Notes under the pieces: generated by a model | Databases searched by the model: none | What the model was told of the DNA's origin: nothing | The model's input: only the letters and a program-made list of their open reading frames with translations | Assembly: GCF_002835805.1 (NCBI RefSeq) | Contig: NZ_PISE01000015.1 | Coordinates: 62,001-126,000 of the forward strand | Direction of reading: 5' to 3' | DNA: 64,000 nt | From: Niallia nealsonii | GTDB lineage: Bacteria; Bacillota; Bacilli; Bacillales; Cytobacillaceae | Shown here: positions 34,606-44,272 of the stretch, piece after piece | How positions within the stretch are numbered: position 1 is the first letter of the stretch | How the letters are laid out: each line of letters starts with the position of its first letter | Made by a program: the position numbers and the translations under genes

Positions 34606-35616
34606 CTAAACTGATTTTCTTTGTTTTATAACTTTATCTCTGTCTTTTATAATAGCTTCAAATGCCTTTTCTATTTTATAATTACCTTTTTCAAGTAATA
34701 ACTTTTCTAGATAAATTATCACACTGTGAATACCTGACAAATTCTTAATTGGGATCAAATAACCTTCATCATTTTTTCTAATCGCATCTTTTGGTTTCAA
34801 ACCTGTTGGATAAATTATCCCTTGTCCCTGATTATCTTTCATATACTGATAAGTTTCCTGATATTTCGTATGAATTTTAGTGTTCTTTCCAATAAGTAAA
34901 GCCGGCCTTCTTGCACCTTTACCAGATTCCACTTCATCTTCTGTTAAATTGAAGAATGTACGGTAATAAATATATTTCCTTATATCATGAAGTAACTTTA
35001 GCTTTTCATCGAAGCTCCCGTTGTTCTCATATAAGATAAATGATTTTAGGGCAACAAATGCAAATTCATGGTGAGCGAGTTGTTCAATAGATGCACCAAT
35101 AGGAAATGCTTCCCCCATACCTTGTGCAACCTTATAATAATCTTCTTCTGTTCTTAATAATTGGAACAACCTTCGAGGGTTATAAACCTCAACGTCAACC
35201 CCATCTTTCTCTGCTAGTTCAATAATCGCTCTCTCTTGCTCCTCAATCGTGTAAAAGTTAATGACCATGTTCCACTTTACCATTTTATATTTTCTATCTT
35301 CACAGTATTTCTTAGCAGCTTGATAATCCTTTTTAATTTTATTAAATTTACTTTCCCATTTGCTTGTATGCTTTGGTCCAGTTATTGAGAAGCATTCATA
35401 CTTGTTTTCTCCATGTCGGATAAAACCATCTAAGCCTTTATCTTTTTCAGCCCGAGTATCTTTGTAACTTTTTAAGGTGAAAACGGGGCAAACTTCCTTA
35501 TATCCACCAAGTCCAGTTAATAAGATTAATTGAACATAACGTTCAAATTGGTTATCAAATGAGGTTTCAAGACGGTCAAGTAACTTCGGACCAAAAATTT
35601 TATATTTTATATCCAT
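34606..35616 (-). CDS. Hypothetical protein, possible restriction-endonuclease-like fold
   Basis: 336 residues, no signal or membrane segment. The N-terminal ~130 residues contain KGLDGFIRHGENKYECFS followed by alternating Lys-rich helices; the spacing Asp...Glu-x... is reminiscent of PD-(D/E)xK nucleases, though the catalytic Lys is not certain. The C-terminal half is helical and unrecognised. It is in a leftward run of defence-type genes behind mcrBC, so a role in phage defence is a guess from position. No homologue can be named from sequence reading alone. Confidence 0.5.
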   Translation of the reverse strand: MDIKYKIFGPKLLDRLETSFDNQFERYVQLILLTGLGGYKEVCPVFTLKSYKDTRAEKDKGLDGFIRHGENKYECFSITGPKHTSKWESKFNKIKKDYQAAKKYCEDRKYKMVKWNMVINFYTIEEQERAIIELAEKDGVDVEVYNPRRLFQLLRTEEDYYKVAQGMGEAFPIGASIEQLAHHEFAFVALKSFILYENNGSFDEKLKLLHDIRKYIYYRTFFNLTEDEVESGKGARRPALLIGKNTKIHTKYQETYQYMKDNQGQGIIYPTGLKPKDAIRKNDEGYLIPIKNLSGIHSVIIYLEKLLLEKGNYKIEKAFEAIIKDRDKVIKQRKSV

Positions 35617-35741
35617 ACTTCTGCTCCTTCAAAAATTTTGGTATTAAATAATTTATAATGAACACTTAACCTAAAGATTTAAAAGGACATCCTTAAAGAT
35701 GCCCTCATAGACTACCCTTTTAACTCTCTCCATTTCAATTT

Positions 35742-36685
35742 TCAAGCATCATAGGCTCCTTCTAATTCTTTACCCAATTTTTCAGCTTTAGTTAGTCTAG
35801 CTTTATAATTTTGTCGATCTCCGTATTCGCACCACTTAGGATTTGAATTATAACCCAGAATAAAATCCTCGTCATGATAGCCATCATTTACTTCTCCATA
35901 TTCATGGAGGTAATTAAATAAATTTTTATAGGCATCGACAAATTTTTTATGTAGATCAAAAGTAGCTAATTTCTCAAAGTTGCCTTCAACTCTATTACTT
36001 GCATTAAGCTAGTCATTAAATCCAATAAAAACAGGAAATTTATCTTTGGGGCAATACATATAAGATGGATTATTAATTCCAGTCATTTTTCCTACAATTT
36101 CCACAAGTTCGATTCTACTTACTTTTGAAAGGATTTCCTCCACAATGTATAGATCACCATCTTTTGTTATATCCTCACCTTTAAATGCTCTATAAATTAA
36201 TGGATAATATACTTCTAACAAATCAGTATAATTTTCTAATACCATTTTTTCCAAATCACTCCACGATACTACATGTGCAGAAAATAGTCCCTTTTCCTTA
36301 TGTGCTTCGGTTATTTCTCTAGCCTTTTCTTGAAGTTTAGCATCCCTTGGACCTGTATAGGCAATTATGAATTCTTTAAGAGAAGGTTTAAAATTTTTTG
36401 CTTTCTCGACCTCTTCCTCGATTTCACTTGTTGTAAGTCTACTATCCGCAAGAAGGTCTTTTTTTTACACTGTACTCCTATATTATTTGTACTTCCAAAT
36501 ACGTCTACCCCACATTGTGATTGACCTGAACGACCATTCATTTGAGCATTATCATCATTCCACTCTCTTTTGTATATATCTAAGCAAAGTGATTCAAACT
36601 TTCCCCAAGAGGTAATTGCCGGAATACTAATATCTATTACCATCCACTCCCTTTTATTTGAAATTATTGCGATCCCATTAAACAT
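35742..36685 (-). pseudogene. Decayed QxK nuclease-like gene (frameshift plus in-frame TAG)
   Basis: The reading frame from 36685 (or ATG 36643 after AGGGAG) encodes ITSWGKFESLCLDIYKREW, then GVDVFGSTNNIGVQCKKK, a D...QxK site of Mrr-like nucleases. At an A8 run (36465-36472) the frame is lost; one more A would continue with DLLADSRLTTSEIEEEVEKA and FIIAYTGPRDAKLQ. The frame then runs to a TAG at 36009-36011, after which another 88 codons stay open to TGA at 35742. The intact product would be about 314 residues. Two separate lesions indicate true decay. Confidence 0.72.
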
Positions 36686-36716
36686 TACTAGTCATCTAAA
36701 CTAATATACTCATATC

Positions 36717-37154
36717 CTATTCCAATCCTATCTTTCCGATATAAGTCTCAAACTTATAAATAATTAGTAAAGGCATATTTTTGTTTGACACATTCATGCC
36801 ATATTCAGGATTCTTATAGTTAGGTCTATCCCTTAATAAATCGTTTGGTTGTAAGAAAGCTATAGCAGGAATTAAAAATAATTCAGGTGTATTATCTCCT
36901 GAGAAGATCACTAAGGCTATATAATAATTACTCTGGTTTGCATCCATATGCTTCTTTAGTATTAATACATATTCCGTTGGTCGTCTAATAGACTTTACTA
37001 AGACTTCTATCTCTTTTCCTTCTTTTGTCTTTACTGAAAAGGTTCTATCTTTTTCAATAATATTAACACCGTATTCTTGGAACTTCTCTTTTACCACTTC
37101 TTTAGCCTTTCGATTTAATTCCCTGGTCGTAAGAGTTATAATATTACTCCTCAT
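36717..37154 (-). CDS. Hypothetical protein in the McrBC cluster
   Basis: 145 residues, soluble. Central EIEVLVKSIRRPTEYVLILK and ALVIFSGDNTPELFLIPAIAF suggest a beta-alpha fold similar to small PD-(D/E)xK-type proteins, but catalytic residues are not convincing. It is 42 bases downstream of mcrC and 31 bases upstream of the decayed nuclease gene, on the same strand, so it is probably co-transcribed with mcrBC. Function unknown. Confidence 0.5.
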   Translation of the reverse strand: MRSNIITLTTRELNRKAKEVVKEKFQEYGVNIIEKDRTFSVKTKEGKEIEVLVKSIRRPTEYVLILKKHMDANQSNYYIALVIFSGDNTPELFLIPAIAFLQPNDLLRDRPNYKNPEYGMNVSNKNMPLLIIYKFETYIGKIGLE

Positions 37155-37196
37155 ATGATTATCCCCCCCCCATATTAATTAATCATGCTCCTCACT

Positions 37197-38468
37197 CTAA
37201 TCCCAAAAACCTATTAGTTCATTTATGCTCTCATTAATATTACTTACATCTACAAAAAATACTTTAACAACAACACTATCATCACTAGTGAACTCTATAC
37301 TTTCTGCATTAATCATTTCATCGTTTATCGGGTATAAGAGCCAAATTTCGTTTGTATTATATTTTTTAGCATAGGCATACATCTGATACATATCAGTTTG
37401 TGATATTCCATAATTGTATCTAGGCTCATTTCTAAGTCTTTTCCATTTGGTGTCTAATATAATTCTTCTATTCTCTTTTTCTATTAAAATGTCAGGTCTT
37501 AATGCAAATTGTCTTTCAAATAAATAGTATCCTTTATCTTGCAATGAAATATTCCAATCCGTTCCTACTAAAGCCCTCTTCAAATTTCTTCCAACATAAG
37601 CTTCAAACACCTTTTCCATAGGAAATAGCAAGGCTCGGGCAGATGTATTTCCTGAAAACGTAGTGAAACTCTTATTCCTTAGAAAAACTTTTGACCAACA
37701 TATCAAAATATCATAATCTTTGGTGGTTCTGTCATTGATCACTTTAGAAAAATCCTTATCATAATTTTTTGATGTTTCAATCGTTTCAAAGTTAGGTAAT
37801 AACTTTCCAATTTCCCTGATGTTCTCATAGTTTGACGATAATTTTAATAGTTTTATTAGTGTAGCCTTAATTAACCTATTCTCTGGTCTATTAAGCCCAT
37901 ATTCATCATAACTTACATAAAATTGTTCCTTATGTACAAAGTTTCTTTTAATATGTTCGTTTAAAACTAATTTCCCTTTATAGAACCGGCTATTATTTTC
38001 CAATGAATAGTATTTAGACTTAATTCCCTTCTTGACTAAGTTACGAACCTCTTGGATATATAAATTAATAAAGACCTCATAAATACTCATTTTATCTATG
38101 TTTACGTGAGTATCGCTAAATATCTTACTGGGGAAATCCTTCATACTCTTTAACATACGTAAAAATATCCGTTTTGTATCAGCTGAATCACTAGAATCAA
38201 CTTTAGGGAGTATTTGGATTTGTGTACCATTTTTTAATTGAACAATTCCCACATAGTTCTTTGCACGAATAACTTTACCTACACTACGCTTTGAAGTTAA
38301 CGTAAAGAAGTCTAAAGCATCCGCTTCTTCTTCAGTTCTAATATTCAGTATTAATTCTTCTAAATAGGAAAAAGACACCTCATCTAAAAACTTATAGTGT
38401 CCATCATTAATAAAGTCTGTATTGCAAGTAATTGAATCAAATTCTTTAACTTCCAATAACTTTCTCAT
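37197..38468 (-). CDS. mcrC: McrC-like nuclease subunit of a McrBC restriction system
   Basis: 423-residue protein of the McrC family (about 350-450 residues), the endonuclease partner of McrB. The C-terminal PD-(D/E)xK core shows FALRPDILIEKENRRIILDTKWK (near residues 325-347), with D...DxK catalytic residues. The N-terminal half, including GNTSARALLFPMEKVFEAYV, matches the McrC scaffold. It lies 14 bases downstream of mcrB. Such complexes cut DNA with modified cytosine in a GTP-dependent way. The modification recognised by this one is unknown. Confidence 0.85.
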   Translation of the reverse strand: MRKLLEVKEFDSITCNTDFINDGHYKFLDEVSFSYLEELILNIRTEEEADALDFFTLTSKRSVGKVIRAKNYVGIVQLKNGTQIQILPKVDSSDSADTKRIFLRMLKSMKDFPSKIFSDTHVNIDKMSIYEVFINLYIQEVRNLVKKGIKSKYYSLENNSRFYKGKLVLNEHIKRNFVHKEQFYVSYDEYGLNRPENRLIKATLIKLLKLSSNYENIREIGKLLPNFETIETSKNYDKDFSKVINDRTTKDYDILICWSKVFLRNKSFTTFSGNTSARALLFPMEKVFEAYVGRNLKRALVGTDWNISLQDKGYYLFERQFALRPDILIEKENRRIILDTKWKRLRNEPRYNYGISQTDMYQMYAYAKKYNTNEIWLLYPINDEMINAESIEFTSDDSVVVKVFFVDVSNINESINELIGFWD

Positions 38469-38482
38469 TCTCTACCCACACT

Positions 38483-41068
38483 TTATTCATAAATTTGAAT
38501 GTAACTTTCCTCATTATAAAAGGCATTTGTCTGTATACTGTACTTTCTATCAGGTAATTCAATATCTGGATTACCTTTAAAAAGCTTCTTATTTATTTGC
38601 TCATCTTTAATGAACTTAAGATCATCTTTCTTTGCGTTATCACCTAAAACATATTGAATTCTACTATAATCTTCATAAAAATACTCCTGCATTAAAGGGA
38701 TGATAGAGTTTATAAAGATATTGGCAAGATCATCAATTGTTGGATTATTTATAGATGAAATAGGTTTAAAATAAGCATGACCTATGGTGTGCTCTCTATC
38801 AAATAAAACTTCAATTCTTGAATTAATAGTTTTTAGCATCTTAACTATATCAATGTTACCAATTTTGATGCCAGAAAGACTTTCTTCATGTGGCATCATT
38901 TCAACAAAACTAAATCTTCTTCTAAGGGCTGTATCCATTAAAGCAATGGATCTATCAGCGGAGTTCATGGTTCCAATTATATATACGTTACTAGGTACGC
39001 CAAAAGGGGTTTTACTATATGGTAACTTTACGGTGGTTTCCTCAACTTTCCCCAGTCGTTTTGTTGTTTCAATTAACGTAATCAACTCTCCAAAAATCTT
39101 GGATATATTACCTCTATTAATCTCGTCAATAACAAATACATAATTGCTATTATTTTCCTCCACTAATATCTCTTTATTAATAGAATATTTCTCGATCATT
39201 TTATTAATTGCTTCCCTATCAATTTTGTTAAGTCGATAAACTGTTGAGCTTGTCAGCGTTGTACCTTGATTTATTTTAACTATATACTCTCTAATTCCAG
39301 TTACTAGCCATTGTACATCTCTACTTCTTGGGTAATGGCCCCCATCATCAAGCCATTTTGCGTCACCTGTAATAACTCCAATCCCATCAATATTTTCTCG
39401 ATCATACAACGATAGGACAATATCTCCAATTTTCATTTCTTCATGAAAATCTAACAAAATTCGTTTTTCCTTTTTTGTGCTAAATTCAGATTCATCTGTT
39501 ATTTCTTTATCTCTATTTGCCCATCCAATACGTATCCTGTTATTTTTAAAACAATCATCTTTAATTTCATTGCTACCACTACCTTTTAAAGAAACCTTCC
39601 ATAAGGTAGGATTTGCACTAACTTCTATATCACCATTTTTGATCTTAATATTTTTCGCATTATCACAAAACTGCTTGAATATACCAGGTTCAATTTTATA
39701 TTCCAATTCCTCAGCGCTTTCGTCTCCAACTAGCTTTGGTTTTATTCCCTCAATAAACTCTTCATACCCATAAGACTGGTGAAAAGTAGTAAATTCTATT
39801 TTACCTTCCTCTTTATACTCCTTGTACCTCTTATAAACGGAAATATATTTCTCATCTTTTACTTCATTAAAAGTTTTATTTTCAACTATCGCAACCGCGT
39901 AGTTTACTGTATTGTAGGTTTTTCCAGTACCAGGAGGACCATATAAAATAATATTTTTATTATCATTAAACATATTTAAAATTCCTTCCTCTTCACTGAT
40001 CACTAATTTATAATATGGTAATAGGGATTCAACCGCTGTAAGCATACCTTTTATAATCCCTTTATTATCTTTAAATTTATTAATTATATCTTGTCTTGTT
40101 ATAACCCGCGCAATTTGAATTTTCTTATATACTCCATCTTCAACTCGCTTCTTAACTTCTCTTGTTGGAAAATTAAGTTCTATCATTCCATCTTCCGGAT
40201 TATTACCATTTGATATATAAAATAATTCATCTGTAGATTCTAGTATGTCTTTGTTTAAAATCCTGTGATGTCTTGTGTAATCCTCTTTTTTACTTAACCT
40301 TTCACTTAATTCAACAGAAAATTTAAAACGTGCCTTTCCTTCTATTATTTCCGCAAATAAAGAAATACTTGTTGGGCATTTTTTATATTTCTCAAACTTA
40401 AGTTGCTTCCACAAATACTTTCGAACTTCTGAATTGATTTTTGCTTCTACCCATTTTCTAGAACTATCCATTTTCAACCCAAATTGGCGCTCACATAATT
40501 GAGCCATTTTTTCAAGCTCATCAAGAGCACATCTAGCCGCATCCCCTGTTTCTAAGTAGTACGACTTCATAGATGGATCAGCTTTTTCAGGTTTTTCGTA
40601 TGGTTGTCCTCCATACTTATCAAGATAATCCAAGATTGAAATACATTTGATATCCTCTGTTGAAATTTGGCCATTATCATTAGTAAACAAAAGGGTATAT
40701 TCGTTAGCAATAAACTCTTTAATTTCTTTAATAGTTTTAGGACCTAGAGTGGTATGTACTTCATCTTCAGGATTTAATTCTGGAACCTCTTTATGTCCAT
40801 CAAATTCGCCTCTAAATGATAGACGTCTTGAAGAACTCTCTCCAGTACGAAGGTAATTGTATGTATTATTAGCATGATCGGCATTACACCATTGTGAAAT
40901 CCTTGCATTATCCACATTCTGTTTACATAGTTCTTGAGCTTTCCTCTGTATATCACCTTGCTTAAAATACATCATATTAGATGATGGATTAATTGAGTTA
41001 TGAAATACTTCATAAGCCATCATTGCTGTTGCTAGCCAAACAGAATCAGGTACACGATATGTTCCCAA
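38483..41068 (-). CDS. mcrB: McrB-like GTPase (AAA+) with EVE-like insertion
   Basis: 861-residue motor subunit. The AAA+ domain has Walker A NIILYGPPGTGKTYNTVNYA (near residue 375), Walker B FVIDEINRGNISKIFGELI (near 645) and the McrB sensor IIGTMNSADRSIALMDTALRRRF (two parts near 695-715). Between them (about residues 490-620) sits an EVE/YTH-like module, with LWKVSLKGSGSNEI and NNRIRIGWANRD, as in some other McrB relatives. The N-terminal ~350 residues are a variable target-binding region. It is the first gene of the mcrBC unit. Confidence 0.85.
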   Translation of the reverse strand: MGTYRVPDSVWLATAMMAYEVFHNSINPSSNMMYFKQGDIQRKAQELCKQNVDNARISQWCNADHANNTYNYLRTGESSSRRLSFRGEFDGHKEVPELNPEDEVHTTLGPKTIKEIKEFIANEYTLLFTNDNGQISTEDIKCISILDYLDKYGGQPYEKPEKADPSMKSYYLETGDAARCALDELEKMAQLCERQFGLKMDSSRKWVEAKINSEVRKYLWKQLKFEKYKKCPTSISLFAEIIEGKARFKFSVELSERLSKKEDYTRHHRILNKDILESTDELFYISNGNNPEDGMIELNFPTREVKKRVEDGVYKKIQIARVITRQDIINKFKDNKGIIKGMLTAVESLLPYYKLVISEEEGILNMFNDNKNIILYGPPGTGKTYNTVNYAVAIVENKTFNEVKDEKYISVYKRYKEYKEEGKIEFTTFHQSYGYEEFIEGIKPKLVGDESAEELEYKIEPGIFKQFCDNAKNIKIKNGDIEVSANPTLWKVSLKGSGSNEIKDDCFKNNRIRIGWANRDKEITDESEFSTKKEKRILLDFHEEMKIGDIVLSLYDRENIDGIGVITGDAKWLDDGGHYPRSRDVQWLVTGIREYIVKINQGTTLTSSTVYRLNKIDREAINKMIEKYSINKEILVEENNSNYVFVIDEINRGNISKIFGELITLIETTKRLGKVEETTVKLPYSKTPFGVPSNVYIIGTMNSADRSIALMDTALRRRFSFVEMMPHEESLSGIKIGNIDIVKMLKTINSRIEVLFDREHTIGHAYFKPISSINNPTIDDLANIFINSIIPLMQEYFYEDYSRIQYVLGDNAKKDDLKFIKDEQINKKLFKGNPDIELPDRKYSIQTNAFYNEESYIQIYE

Positions 41069-41229
41069 AAAAATTCACCCTCAATAATATTTATTTTAAA
41101 TATTGTATTTTCTAATTATTTACTCAGAATTAAACTTCTTATATTTATTACAACAAAAATATAGTTATATTTTACCATAAATACTTTTGTGATTTATCTT
41201 CCATTTCATCTCTATCCTATTAATCCCAT

Positions 41230-41273
41230 AAAAAAATGATCCTCCTATTAGTAAGAATCGTTTTTTTTCGTTC
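41230..41273. terminator. Imperfect hairpin in the mcrB-argR spacer
   Basis: AAAAAATGAT / ATCGTTTTTTTT form an imperfect stem with T runs on both sides. It probably ends the ArgR-like transcript. The 41069-41457 spacer otherwise has no clear gene; an open stretch of about 50 codons overlapping the ArgR end lacks a good start. Confidence 0.5.
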
Positions 41274-41457
41274 ATCTTGAAATTAAATAGTTGACAAGTG
41301 TTTCTTCTATATTCCAATCAGATTGGATGCTGTGGAAATGTTTTTGATCTCCCATATAACGGAATCATAGATTACCATTTTCTTTTCCTCCCATCTCAAA
41401 GTAATTGTTATTACTTCATCTAGAGAGATAGGTTCTAAAGCATAGACTTGCAAGATT

Positions 41458-41943
41458 TTATTTATTTTTAGATTTTGACCTTCTTGTTAACCCTACCTCG
41501 TTAAGTGCTCTTACTATCTCATTTGCTTCTTCTTTGGCGAATCCAAGCATTATATTACCGGTCAGGCCAACCACAGCCATTACGTGAAACCCCTTATCAG
41601 ACAAATATTTTTCTATATAATTTGCAAATATCACCGCATGCTCTGAACTAATACGAAACCAAATAGCATGTAGGGGCACATTCATAGATACGTTAGTTTC
41701 ATTAATAATTTTCTCTATTTTTCCCTTATTAATTTTATTTTGTACATCTAGATTAAACCTGTATTTTTTACTATACTTTTCCCTTATACCCCCTATCTCT
41801 TTTATATCCCTTGATAAAGTGGGTTGTGATACATAGTACCCCAAATTTTCAAGTTCTTCTTTTAACTCCTCTTGTGTTAAAACGTTTCTATTCTCAATGA
41901 TCTTCTTCATAGCATTTAATCTCATTGATTTATTTTTAGTCAT
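41458..41943 (-). CDS. ArgR-family repressor with altered arginine site
   Basis: 161 residues. The N-terminal winged helix is typical of ArgR/AhrC: RLNAMKKIIENRNVLTQEEL then YYVSQPTLSRDIKEIGGIR (residues 8-55). The C-terminal oligomerisation domain is present, but where ArgR/AhrC has GTIxGDDT (the arginine-binding aspartates) this protein has VVGLTGNIMLGF. It therefore probably does not respond to arginine in the usual way. It diverges from the replication/ccr module, so it may regulate the cassette. Chromosomal arginine control is unlikely from here. Confidence 0.8.
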   Translation of the reverse strand: MTKNKSMRLNAMKKIIENRNVLTQEELKEELENLGYYVSQPTLSRDIKEIGGIREKYSKKYRFNLDVQNKINKGKIEKIINETNVSMNVPLHAIWFRISSEHAVIFANYIEKYLSDKGFHVMAVVGLTGNIMLGFAKEEANEIVRALNEVGLTRRSKSKNK

Positions 41944-42401
41944 AAAATGCTCCCTTAATTTTTTATCTTTTTATAATTTCTTCTTGACAGGCTACTTCCT
42001 TAAATTGAATGACTTTTTTAGCAATTTCCCATATCCGAAAGCAACTCCTCCCGATTTCAATTTAAAATCATCTAGATTGAATAAAAAATGAATATTATTG
42101 ACTTTATTTTAACTTTATTCATAAAAATATTCAAAATTCCAATTTGGTATATTGTAAAAGAAATTATTAATTTCAATATATACAGTGCTTTTTAATCCCC
42201 TCTCAGTCAATTAATAAATAATTAATATTCACTATTGATTAACAGGGATTAAAGGGATAGTCAATCCAACTTTATTAAGGAGGAATTAAATTAAGTTCCA
42301 GGATTGTACAATTGTCCATTTCCATCCTCATGGAAAAAAGAATGGGTGAGTCTTCAATTCTCAATTAATAAAGAAACTTAATTTGCAAAAGTAATTTGGT
42401 C

Positions 42402-42440
42402 TGCCCCTTGATCATCCTTTTTTTGGGGGGGCAAGGGGCA
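42402..42440 (+). repeat. Strong hairpin upstream of the cassette polymerase
   Basis: TGCCCCTTG (42402-42410) pairs with CAAGGGGCA (42432-42440) around a 21-base loop containing a T run and G run. It lies 27 bases before the ATG at 42467 and may control the replication module. The 41944-42401 spacer is AT-rich, with ARG-box-like TGAAT repeats near 42090-42135. Confidence 0.55.
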
Positions 42441-42466
42441 AATCATAACATGAAAGGAAGAAAAAA

Positions 42467-42655
42467 ATGAAAGAACTACGAGAACTTCAAAAAGCTGGTT
42501 ACAAATTCATTATTGATGGAGGAAATGTTAGTTATCAAAATCCAAATAGATTAAACCCTTTAAATGCTGATTCGTTTAGAAATAAATTGGTTCATCTAAA
42601 GCAGCAGAAACATCGGGTGTATAAATTTTTGCTCAAGCAAAAGGTCCCTCCCTAA
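42467..42655 (+). CDS. N-terminal piece of the cassette polymerase (frameshifted from the body)
   Basis: 62 residues: MKELRELQKAGYKFIIDGGN and a Leu/Lys-rich end. It starts at an ATG after GAAAGGAAG and runs into TAA at 42653. The polymerase frame opens upstream of this stop and shows its exonuclease-like VVAVDIETYG at 42660-42689 with no start codon of its own, so this ORF is most likely the true N-terminus, separated by a one-base shift near 42636-42650. As it stands only this short peptide would be made from this start. Confidence 0.55.
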   Translation: MKELRELQKAGYKFIIDGGNVSYQNPNRLNPLNADSFRNKLVHLKQQKHRVYKFLLKQKVPP

Positions 42656-42704
42656 AGCGGTTGTAGCTGTAGATATAGAAACATACGGTCACTATACGGA
42701 TGGT

Positions 42705-44243
42705 ATGATTCGACTAATTTCTTGGGCCGATCAGAATGGATGTTATGTCAGTGAATCCATTGATGACATTAAAGAGCTATTGGAGAATCCAGAGGTACTA
42801 AAGGTATTTCACAATGCCCTTTTTGATGTAACCTGGCTGCTTGCTAAAGGAATAAATGTCCAGACTTATACAGATACAAAAGTTTTATCTCAAATTATCA
42901 ATAACCGTATAAGCAAGGACAACTCATTAGAAATTCTATCTCTCAAACATTTCGGTATTCTATTGGATAAGTCCCTTCAATCAGAGAACAACTGGAATGG
43001 AAAGATCACCAATGAACATAAAGAATACGCCAAAAGAGATGCTGAGGTAACATACAAACTTTACTTTAGGCTTTTACAAATCATTGAAGAAAGCTCTTTA
43101 GAAGAAGTAATGTTACGAGAAATAAGTGCTCTTCCAGCGGTTATTGAAATGCAACTTTATGGGATGCTTTTCGATTACACGGGTTGGAAAAAGGAGCTCA
43201 AAAAAATGAAGAATGAAAAAAATGCTATCGAGGAAGAAATTCGATCGATTTTTGAGCACCCAACCTTAAATCTCCAATCACCATTGCAAGTAAAAGAAGC
43301 CTTAAGCACTATAGGAATTACTGTTGAAAGTACAAGTGAAGGAGCTCTAGCTTCTCTTGAAGATCAACATCAAGTCATTGTTCTACTTAGAAAGTACAAA
43401 AAACTCCAAAAGCGTTTGTCTTCCTTTGGTGAGAAACTAAAAGAACGTATGGGCTCTGAAGGAAGGATACGTGGTAGCTGGAATGTAATTGGAACCAATA
43501 CTGGGAGAATGTCATGTGTTAAACCCAATCTGCAAGGACTACCTTCTCTTGCTAAAACTTATGTAAAAGCGTCTAAGGATCATCTTTTACTCATTGCAGA
43601 CTACTCTCAAATTGAATTGCGAGTTATGGCACAGATGGCTCAGGATAAAGTCATGATGGAAAGCTTTCAAAATGGTGTGGATCTTCATTTAAATACAGCG
43701 TCCGAAATAATGGGCAAACCTATTATTCTTGTAAGCTCTGATGAAAGAAAAATAGCAAAAACAACAAATTTCGGATTGTTATATGGAATGACAGTCTATG
43801 GTCTCCAAAAGCGTATTAATGCAGCTTTTGGACTTGATGTTTCGTATGAAACAGCTAATCTCTATCGAAATGGTTATTTCAATTTATATAAACAGGTTAG
43901 ATCCTTTCAAGATGCTGCTCTTAAAGCCGATCTCATTGAAACAATGGGAGGTAGAGTGTGGACGAATATCCCCAAAGGAGATATTCGTCGATTAAATTAC
44001 CCTATTCAAGGTACTTCTGCTGAAGGATTAAAAGAAGCATTAGCAATCTTTTATGACAAGAAAGATCCTAATTGGCGGATCATTGCTGCAATTCATGATG
44101 AAATCGTAGTTGAAGTCCCTAAAGAAGATGTACTAGTGGCAAAGGATCGACTAATAAAAGCCATGAAACTAGGAATGAGTTATTTTATTACGGATGTTCC
44201 TATAGAAGTAGATATCGATATTAGTGAATTTTGGAAAAAGTAA
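42705..44243 (+). CDS. A-family DNA polymerase of the cassette (CCPol-like)
   Basis: Body of a family A DNA polymerase. The N-terminal ~170 residues are a 3'-5' exonuclease-like domain (VFHNALFDVTWLL, and EYAKRDAEVTYKLY). Polymerase motifs are intact: motif A LLIADYSQIELRVMAQMAQD (near residue 300), motif B RKIAKTTNFGLLYGM (near 347) and motif C AAIHDEIVVEV (near 460). In staphylococcal SCC elements a comparable polymerase (CCPol) works with a small partner (MP) and the Cch2 helicase, in the same gene order as here. The listed ATG is internal; the frame is open upstream but has no start, because of a frameshift from 42467-42655. Confidence 0.82.
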   Translation: MIRLISWADQNGCYVSESIDDIKELLENPEVLKVFHNALFDVTWLLAKGINVQTYTDTKVLSQIINNRISKDNSLEILSLKHFGILLDKSLQSENNWNGKITNEHKEYAKRDAEVTYKLYFRLLQIIEESSLEEVMLREISALPAVIEMQLYGMLFDYTGWKKELKKMKNEKNAIEEEIRSIFEHPTLNLQSPLQVKEALSTIGITVESTSEGALASLEDQHQVIVLLRKYKKLQKRLSSFGEKLKERMGSEGRIRGSWNVIGTNTGRMSCVKPNLQGLPSLAKTYVKASKDHLLLIADYSQIELRVMAQMAQDKVMMESFQNGVDLHLNTASEIMGKPIILVSSDERKIAKTTNFGLLYGMTVYGLQKRINAAFGLDVSYETANLYRNGYFNLYKQVRSFQDAALKADLIETMGGRVWTNIPKGDIRRLNYPIQGTSAEGLKEALAIFYDKKDPNWRIIAAIHDEIVVEVPKEDVLVAKDRLIKAMKLGMSYFITDVPIEVDIDISEFWKK

Positions 44244-44272
44244 AAACCAACTAACAAATGGAGGTATTTTTC

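Noticed and set aside
41310-41456. Minus-strand open stretch of about 50 codons overlapping the ArgR-like 3' end
   Set aside because: No good start codon with ribosome site in frame, and no recognisable family.
42290-42350. GGAGG followed by an 18-codon frame upstream of the polymerase (possible leader peptide)
   Set aside because: No normal start codon near the ribosome site; too short to support.
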